A stretch of DNA of 64,000 nucleotides from Lentzea alba (lineage in GTDB: Bacteria; Actinomycetota; Actinomycetes; Mycobacteriales; Pseudonocardiaceae). The stretch lies in NCBI RefSeq assembly GCF_011067745.1, contig NZ_JAAMPJ010000004.1, positions 186,001-250,000 of the forward strand, read 5' to 3'. Shown here in pieces: positions 58,546 to 64,000 of the stretch (positions are counted from its first letter, which is position 1; each line of letters opens with the position of its first letter). The position numbers and the translations under genes were made by a program. A model generated the notes under the pieces. The model made no database searches, was not told the DNA's origin, and saw only the letters and a list, made by a program, of their open reading frames with translations.

Positions 58546-59931
58546 ATGAGGGAGTTCGGCGAACTACTGCGCACGCACCGCATCCACGCGGGCCTCACCC
58601 AGCAGCAGCTGGCAGATTTCGCGATGGTGAGCGTACGAGCCATCCGCGACCTGGAATGCGGCCGCACAAGATCCCCGCGCGCCGAGACGGTGCGCCTGCT
58701 CGCGGACGGCCTGCGCCTGGACGAGGGCAGCCGCCTGAACCTGCAACAGGCCGCCGGTCGCCCGACCGGCCCGGTGCCGGTGGCCCCGCCCGCGCCGACC
58801 GCGGCGGTGCAGGGCCGGGAGATGGAGGTCGCCGCGCTGACGGAGCTGCTGACCGCGGGCGAGGGCACGCGTGAGGGCCTGGGCGAGGGCCTGAGAGCCG
58901 CTGGGCACGGCTCGGCGGCACTCAGGCGGGAGTCGGCGACGGTTGCCGGCGGTGGTGCGGCCGCGTACGTCGCCGGGCGCGCGGCGGGGCGGGGTCCGGT
59001 CACGATCACCGGCGATGGTGCGGTCACGGACGGCGCGTACGTCGCCGGATACGGGCCGCGGACGAGCCGGGGGTTGGCCGCGGACGGTGGCGCGGTCGAG
59101 GACGGGTCGGGGGCGGGACGAGGGCTGGGCACGATCGCGGGCGGTGGTGCGGTGGCGGACGAGGGGTGCGTCACCGGGCACGTCCCGGCGCCTCGGCGGC
59201 TCGTCACCATCACCGGCGTCAGCGGGGTCGGCAAGACGCGGCTCGCCCTGGAGGTGGCGGGGGAGCTGCACTTCCGGCTCGGCTGGTCGGTGCTGTGGCA
59301 CCCGGCGCGGACACCGGTGATCGACGACGACCTCGACACCGTGCTCGTCACCGACCGGCTGCCGGACCTCTGCCTGCTGGCCGCGCACCCGCGGTTGCGC
59401 GTCATCGTCACCGCGCTGGCGCCGACCGGGCTGCCGGGCGAGCACGTGTTCCCGTTGGCGGCGCTGGGCGAGGATGCGGCGGTGCGGCTGCTCCTGACGC
59501 ACGTGCATCGGGTGCGACCCGGTTTCCGGCCCGAACCCACCAACGAGGCCGCGCTGGTCGGCCTCGTGCGCGAGCTGGACGGGTTGCCGTCGGCGCTGGA
59601 GTTCGCGGCCGGGTGGTTCATGGTCTACTCACCGCAGCACCTGCTGGAACGGTTGCGCACCAACCCGGTGGACCCGACCTCGGCCCACTTGCGCGACTCT
59701 CTGCGCCTCTCGCTGTCCACACTGGACGAGGACGAGCGGGCGCTGCTCACGCGGATGGCCGAGGGGGTCGACTGGGACACCGCGCCCGAGGCGCACGCCC
59801 TGAGCGTGCGAGGACTGGTCCGTCGCGCCGGACCCCGATACGAGGTGCTCAACCTCGTGCGCGCGGCGGTGCTGGAACCGGTGTCAGGACCACACCTCAC
59901 CGGGGGTGTGGCCCTGACCTGGCCCTGCTAG
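58546..59931 (+). CDS. XRE-HTH / STAND (NB-ARC-like) regulator with Gly-rich repeat insert
   Basis: A 461-aa regulator. The helix-turn-helix covers residues 1-60 (LTQQQLADFAMVSVRAIRDLECGR). A P-loop ATPase region (about 222-400) begins VTITGVSGVGKTRLALEVAG. Between them lies about 110 residues of Gly/Ala-rich imperfect repeats, in which the ATPase entry sequence is partly duplicated (GPVTITGDGAV). The C-terminal TPR or effector domain of AfsR-like proteins is missing. GAGGAGG sets the ATG. It is divergent from lanM and probably controls it. Confidence 0.85.
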   Translation: MREFGELLRTHRIHAGLTQQQLADFAMVSVRAIRDLECGRTRSPRAETVRLLADGLRLDEGSRLNLQQAAGRPTGPVPVAPPAPTAAVQGREMEVAALTELLTAGEGTREGLGEGLRAAGHGSAALRRESATVAGGGAAAYVAGRAAGRGPVTITGDGAVTDGAYVAGYGPRTSRGLAADGGAVEDGSGAGRGLGTIAGGGAVADEGCVTGHVPAPRRLVTITGVSGVGKTRLALEVAGELHFRLGWSVLWHPARTPVIDDDLDTVLVTDRLPDLCLLAAHPRLRVIVTALAPTGLPGEHVFPLAALGEDAAVRLLLTHVHRVRPGFRPEPTNEAALVGLVRELDGLPSALEFAAGWFMVYSPQHLLERLRTNPVDPTSAHLRDSLRLSLSTLDEDERALLTRMAEGVDWDTAPEAHALSVRGLVRRAGPRYEVLNLVRAAVLEPVSGPHLTGGVALTWPC

Positions 59932-59947
59932 TCACCCGTCCGGGTGG

Positions 59948-60000
59948 TTGATGAGGGGAGCTTTCATAAACCTGGGGTTGATGAAAGCTCCCCTCATCAA
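59948..60000. repeat. Intergenic palindrome, family member 4
   Basis: A 20-bp perfect stem (59948-59967 with 59981-60000), then one mismatch and four more pairs around a TGG loop. It is nearly identical to the palindrome at 32267-32321. It begins right at the stop codon of the SodC-like gene, so it probably terminates both convergent transcripts. Confidence 0.88.
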
Positions 60001-60597
60001 TCAGAACTGGGCAGTGAGGCACGCGAGGCGGTCGCCGGCGGTGCCCGCCTTGCCGTGCTCGGTGCTGGTGTGCGAGGCGTGCACGACGACCGCGTTCGCC
60101 TCGCCCTTGCGGAACGCCCACGTCACGGTCGCGGTCGCGGTGGCGGCACCGGTCGAGTCGGTGGTGAAGTCGAGCCAGATCTCGTTCTGGGCGTTGGCGT
60201 ACTTGGGGTCGACGCTCGGCGTGACCGGGTCCTTCTCGTTCTGGTAGTGCGGGCCCGAGTCGGCGGGCTTGGCGCCGCAAGGCTTGGTGTGCACGTGCGA
60301 GCCGTACTTCGTGTCCGGCAGCAGGCCGAACACCTTCAGCTCGACCGTCGTCCGTCCATCTGAGACGGAGGTGCCGGTGGAGAGCTTGGCGTCCAACGGA
60401 ACCCGCGCAACGTCGTACGTGATGCCCTTCGGCTGATCGCCGGACGCCGCCGGGGCCGCCACCGACGCCTCGGCCACCGGCTTGATGGCCGGTGCCGGTG
60501 CCGGAGTCGGAGCCGGCGCGGGAGCCGGGGTCGAGCAGGCGGTCAGTCCACCGGTGAGCAGGACGGCACCCACGAGGGCCGCGACAGTCGTGCGCAT
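60001..60597 (-). CDS. Copper superoxide dismutase-like lipoprotein (SodC family)
   Basis: A 198-aa exported lipoprotein (lipobox LTAC) with a Pro/Ala-rich linker and a Cu/Zn-SOD beta barrel. Copper ligands fit HVH, GPHYQN and VVVHASH, and the catalytic Arg sits in AGDRLAC. The zinc loop between GPHYQN and the next strand lacks the two His and the Asp that normally bind zinc, so a Cu-only enzyme is likely, as in mycobacterial SodC. AAGGAGA precedes the ATG at 60597. It detoxifies extracytoplasmic superoxide. Confidence 0.85.
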   Translation of the reverse strand: MRTTVAALVGAVLLTGGLTACSTPAPAPAPTPAPAPAIKPVAEASVAAPAASGDQPKGITYDVARVPLDAKLSTGTSVSDGRTTVELKVFGLLPDTKYGSHVHTKPCGAKPADSGPHYQNEKDPVTPSVDPKYANAQNEIWLDFTTDSTGAATATATVTWAFRKGEANAVVVHASHTSTEHGKAGTAGDRLACLTAQF

Positions 60598-60610
60598 GGT
60601 TCTCCTTGTG

Positions 60611-63004
60611 TCAACTGCGTTCCATGTTCCCATCCCCTCCACGGCCACGATCGGGTGACTGGTTCAGATCAATTGAGACGAGGTCGGTGAACGCCTGCCG
60701 GTAGGCCGCGCACAGGTGATATCCGCCGTGAGTCTCCACTTTGTCCGGTGAGCCGTCCGTCTCGCCGGCCCGGCGATCAAGCGGGTTGTCCTCCCAGCCG
60801 TGCACCGGGAAACCCAGATAATCCGTGCGGCGCCACAGGTTGATCCAGCTCGGACCCAGCAACACCGTCAGCCCGCGTTCCGGTGCCGAGCCGGCACCAC
60901 GCCGCCACGGATCGCACGCGAACAACGCACCCGCCCGCACCGGCGGCGTGCCCAGCACCGCGGGACCCAGCAGTTCGGGGAAGACCCGCCCGAAGTACGG
61001 CCGCAGCTGCACGCCGTACGTCAGCAGCTGAACCCGTTGCAAATACCCTTCCGGCAAAGCGAAAAGCGCCGCGACGGCCAGGACCGCGCCCAGGCTGTGC
61101 GCCGACAGCACCACGCGATGCTCAGGCGAGGAATCCAGGAACTCGCGGGAACGGTCGGCGATCTCCGGCACCGCGCGCTCGGCATAGCAGGGCGGCGCGA
61201 ACGGGTGCGCCGTGCGCGGCAGGAAGCACATCAGGTCCCACAACAACCCGAGCGGCCGGCGGTTCGTCAGCATCCCGGCGCCGACGAACGACCCGATCAC
61301 CGCGACCCCGGCGAGTCCGACGACCCAGTCGCCCTTGCCCACCACCCACGTCACGCCCTGCCACTGCGACCACGAAGGCGCGTCGAAAGTCAGGTAACAG
61401 GTCAGCACCAGCGCCAGCACACCACCCGAAGACAGCACCCCGATGACGTTCTCCGCCCGGTGCGTCACGGCGACCACGTGCCGCACCCGCACGACGAGCA
61501 CCTCGGCCTCGCCGTCGAGCACCGCGGGCCCGAACAGCCGCCACAACAACACCAACGCCTGCACGATCACCAGCAGCACCAACGGAATCAGTGCGACAGC
61601 GAAGGCCGCGCTGAACCACGAGTAGAACGACGGCGCCCGCAAACCCGTCCCGACCCAGCCCCGGAACGTCAGCACCAGCACCGTCGACAACATCACCGAC
61701 GCCGTCAGCGACAACCCCAGCAGCACACCGGGTCCTGCCCCGCGCCAAGCCTGCCACTCGTCACCGCGACGCGGCCGTGCCCGCCACCCGAGCACCCCGC
61801 CGACCGCGAGAGCGCCCACCCACGCCAGCGAAAACCAATACGTGCCAACCATGAACGCCACGAACAGAACCAACAGCACCAAAGGCCCCTTGGCGTCGTT
61901 GCGCCGCCACGACCACGCCGCCAGCACCGATCCGAGCAGCGCCACCGTGACGACCGGCGGCCCCCACGAGGTCAGCCACAGCGGGCCGTCGAACGCCGGC
62001 GCGATCGCGTAGAGCCCGAACCCGTGCGTCACCAGCACGAGCACGGCCGAGATCATCAGCAGCCACGACCACAGGCCGCCCTTCTCGGACGACGGCACGT
62101 CCGGGCAGTCCGTCGCGGTCACCACGACCCGGCCCAGGACCGTCGCCAGCAGACCGCCCGCGAGCACGGTGAGCACGAAGAAGAACACGTGCTGCAACTG
62201 TTGCGCGCTCGTCGCCAGCACCACGACGCAGCACCCCGCCGCGATGTGCAGCCGGGTGAGCCGGCGGATCCGCGGGCTGCCCTCCCACATCGACGACCGG
62301 CTGAGCATCACCCCGGCCCGCCGCACCGGCAGGCGGCGCATCGTCGTCATCTCGTACCTGCTGCGGGACAACGAGGTGAGCGCCAGCAGCCCGAGCAACA
62401 GCAGCACCGGCACGGCGGACGCGGCCAGCACCCGGACGTGCCGCGGCGGATCACCGAGCAGGTCCATGAACTCCGGCAGCCGCTTGCAGGTCGTACCCGG
62501 CAACGAGCACTGGATCGCGTAGAGGTCGATCGCCACCTCGCACACCGCGAGCACCAGCAACACCGTCAGCCCCAGCCCGAACAACCGCGTCGAGGCCGCG
62601 CCGCGCCCGGCGTTCCACCAGACCATGCGGCGAGTCGTCGGAATCGAGTCGTCGGGGAGTTTGCGCGACCAGTAGGCGACGTTCGCCAGCCCGAACGGCA
62701 GCAGCAACGCCCACCCGACGCGCCCCAGCACGTTCGCGAGCACCGACGGCACCCCGCTGCCCGGCACACCGGGGCTGCTGCGGGCCATGCCGCCCCACGA
62801 GTACGCCTCGCGCCGCACGTCGGCCGGCACCTGCCCGGGGTGGTCGGCGGGCAGCTCGGCGAGCTTGTCCGGTTTGGGCCGCCAGAAGCTGCCGAACCGG
62901 TCGCCGCGGAACTGTTCGACCGAGTGACCGGGGAGCGCCAGCATCGCGTCCGGGGGCGTGTTGTTGACCCCGTGGATGCGCAGTTCCAGGGTCCGAGGAC
63001 TCAT
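60611..63004 (-). CDS. Multi-TM membrane protein with serine-hydrolase-like C-terminus
   Basis: A 797-aa protein. The soluble start (LELRIHGVNNTPPDAMLALP) resembles the first strand of an alpha/beta hydrolase. About ten transmembrane helices fill residues 100-570. The C-terminal part has VVLSAHSLGAVLAVAALFALP with the AHSLG nucleophile elbow. The fold may therefore be interrupted by a membrane insert. Its substrate is unknown. It ends just upstream of the SodC start and runs in the same direction. Confidence 0.7.
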   Translation of the reverse strand: MSPRTLELRIHGVNNTPPDAMLALPGHSVEQFRGDRFGSFWRPKPDKLAELPADHPGQVPADVRREAYSWGGMARSSPGVPGSGVPSVLANVLGRVGWALLLPFGLANVAYWSRKLPDDSIPTTRRMVWWNAGRGAASTRLFGLGLTVLLVLAVCEVAIDLYAIQCSLPGTTCKRLPEFMDLLGDPPRHVRVLAASAVPVLLLLGLLALTSLSRSRYEMTTMRRLPVRRAGVMLSRSSMWEGSPRIRRLTRLHIAAGCCVVVLATSAQQLQHVFFFVLTVLAGGLLATVLGRVVVTATDCPDVPSSEKGGLWSWLLMISAVLVLVTHGFGLYAIAPAFDGPLWLTSWGPPVVTVALLGSVLAAWSWRRNDAKGPLVLLVLFVAFMVGTYWFSLAWVGALAVGGVLGWRARPRRGDEWQAWRGAGPGVLLGLSLTASVMLSTVLVLTFRGWVGTGLRAPSFYSWFSAAFAVALIPLVLLVIVQALVLLWRLFGPAVLDGEAEVLVVRVRHVVAVTHRAENVIGVLSSGGVLALVLTCYLTFDAPSWSQWQGVTWVVGKGDWVVGLAGVAVIGSFVGAGMLTNRRPLGLLWDLMCFLPRTAHPFAPPCYAERAVPEIADRSREFLDSSPEHRVVLSAHSLGAVLAVAALFALPEGYLQRVQLLTYGVQLRPYFGRVFPELLGPAVLGTPPVRAGALFACDPWRRGAGSAPERGLTVLLGPSWINLWRRTDYLGFPVHGWEDNPLDRRAGETDGSPDKVETHGGYHLCAAYRQAFTDLVSIDLNQSPDRGRGGDGNMERS

Positions 63005-63123
63005 CGCCGGCCTCCCTTTACTCCAGTTGTCGTCCCGAAAACTGCTCCAGTTAGCGGCCGAACGGGTGAAAAAGGTGTATCCAGCCGCCCTGGAAAGCCT
63101 CTACTTGGCAAGGAGGCACCACC

Positions 63124-64000
63124 ATGACCGCAACCGCTCACCCGAACGTCGCAAACTCCGTCGGACTCGCCGAGTTCCTCGCGACGGCGGGCACGCTCAC
63201 CCTGGCGCAGCGCAAGCTCATCGTCGACCAGGCGCTGATCCTGCTGGAACAGAACTACGCGCACCTACCGTTGAAAGTCGCCATGCACGCGGTGAACCCC
63301 GTGCAAAGACTCAGGGTCCTACGAGCAAGACTCGAACGGCAGACCGACGCCACGGCCGAGCCCGAGTGGCAGTTCCACCGCGAGCTGTCGTCGACCTTCC
63401 ACTCGGTGCGCGACCTGCACACGAACTACCTGCTGCCCGCGCCGTTCGCGGGCAAGATCGCCTTCCTGCCGTTCCAGCTGGAACGCTGCTTCGCCGAGGA
63501 CGGCACCGAGCAGTACCTCGTCGCCCGCACGGTCGCGGGCTTCGACGGCCTCGCGGCCGGCACCGAGGTGACGCACTGGAACGGCATGCCGATCACCCGC
63601 GCCGTCGCGTTGAACGGCGCGATCTTCGCGGGCAGCAACACCGCCGCGAACCTCGCCCGCGGCCTGGAGTCGCTCACGTTGCGCCCCTTGGTGATCCAGC
63701 TCCCGCCCGACGAGGACTGGGTCGTCGTCACGTACCGGGGCGCGGCGGGTTCCGAGGAGATCCGGGTCGACTGGCAGGTCACCGACAACCTGCCGCCGAT
63801 GACCGACGTCGACTCGCTGTCGCCCGCCGCGGCCGCGCAGGGCGTGGACCTGGACTCCGACGAGAAGGCCCGGGCCAAGAAGTTGTTGCACGCCCCCAAG
63901 GTCGTGCAGGCCGAGGCGTCCGGCGGCGCCGTCGCGATGGCCGAGCAGGACGTCCCGACCACCATGCCCGGCGTGTTCCGCGCCCGTCCGGTGATCACGC
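63124..64000 (+). CDS. S41 family peptidase-like protein (partial, runs off the window)
   Basis: At least 292 codons. TFHSVRDLHTNYLLPAPFAGKIAFLPF and the PDZ-like GTEVTHWNGMPITRAVALN match S41 (C-terminal processing peptidase/tricorn-like) proteins. The catalytic Ser lies beyond the right edge. No signal peptide is seen, and the start has the helical LAQRKLIVDQALILLEQNYAHLPLK segment usual for this group. AAGGAGG seven bases ahead sets the ATG at 63124. Confidence 0.8.
   Translation, partial: MTATAHPNVANSVGLAEFLATAGTLTLAQRKLIVDQALILLEQNYAHLPLKVAMHAVNPVQRLRVLRARLERQTDATAEPEWQFHRELSSTFHSVRDLHTNYLLPAPFAGKIAFLPFQLERCFAEDGTEQYLVARTVAGFDGLAAGTEVTHWNGMPITRAVALNGAIFAGSNTAANLARGLESLTLRPLVIQLPPDEDWVVVTYRGAAGSEEIRVDWQVTDNLPPMTDVDSLSPAAAAQGVDLDSDEKARAKKLLHAPKVVQAEASGGAVAMAEQDVPTTMPGVFRARPVIT

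Noticed and set aside
60800..63127. Plus-strand frame of over 700 codons opposite the multi-TM protein
   Set aside because: Very rich in Arg/His/Gln/Pro with no membrane or catalytic pattern; a mirror of the real gene.

Overview
The window is high-GC actinobacterial DNA with strong third-position GC bias, GTG and TTG starts, and long open frames antisense to real genes. Thiol-redox genes fit a mycothiol-using actinomycete (a mycoredoxin and a DinB-fold protein). Together with an EspR-like regulator, many secreted polysaccharide-degrading enzymes, STAND/AfsR-type regulators and distinctive intergenic palindromes, this suggests a soil member of the Pseudonocardiales (Lentzea/Saccharothrix/Amycolatopsis-like). 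The genus is an inference. No rRNA, tRNA, CRISPR array, transposase or phage gene was seen. About 60 protein genes cover nearly the whole window, and the last gene runs off the right edge.

Layout. 0.2-6.6 kb: a secreted GH3 beta-glucosidase facing a large HTH-nSTAND-WD40 protein, with a 24-codon ORF divergent from the latter. 6.6-9.3 kb: a YigZ/IMPACT protein, an ATP-dependent DNA ligase, and an EspR-like regulator divergent from a small Cys-rich protein. 9.3-26.3 kb: a secretome-rich block with a ThuA-ricin lectin protein, a membrane-anchored AA10 LPMO, two DUF4360 proteins, a DUF2341/LamG protein, two GH19 chitinases, a GH92 mannosidase and a lyase-like jelly roll. Threonine dehydratase, mycoredoxin, DinB, VOC, kinase-like, pseudouridine synthase and EamA/LysR genes are interspersed. 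DasR-type (dre-like) operators lie in front of both chitinases and the ThuA-lectin gene, so a chitin/N-acetylglucosamine regulon is likely.

26.3-37.3 kb: a lipoprotein and small proteins, then a compact membrane operon (FN3/beta-propeller protein, MoxR ATPase, DUF58, transglutaminase-fold membrane protein) facing a transmembrane Ser/Thr kinase and a DUF4230 protein. The transglutaminase has lost its catalytic Cys and His. 37.3-48.3 kb: PAC2, MmcQ and YCII-like genes, folA-thyA, an acyl-CoA-dehydrogenase-fold oxidoreductase, MarR, SDR and AKR genes, a MacB-type ABC exporter operon, and an SDR with DUF1360. 48.3-52.7 kb: a redox cluster (HemK2-like methyltransferase, CDGSH Fe-S protein, haem-oxygenase-like diiron oxidase, carboxylate-amine ligase, DUF4383).

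52.6-60 kb holds the most unusual system: a lanthipeptide locus. A class II synthetase (LanM) is translationally coupled by a 4-bp ATGA overlap to a downstream 61-aa precursor whose Ser/Thr-rich tail has no cysteine. A large LuxR-type ATPase regulator lies downstream, and a divergent XRE-STAND regulator faces LanM across two near-palindromic operators. No transporter or protease gene is adjacent. 60-64 kb: a Cu-only-type SodC lipoprotein, a multi-TM protein with a serine-hydrolase motif and the start of an S41 peptidase.

Across the window, four intergenic hairpins share one architecture while differing in sequence on both arms (covariation). One of them sits in a 131-bp insertion between two translationally coupled genes and is flanked by 20-bp direct repeats.
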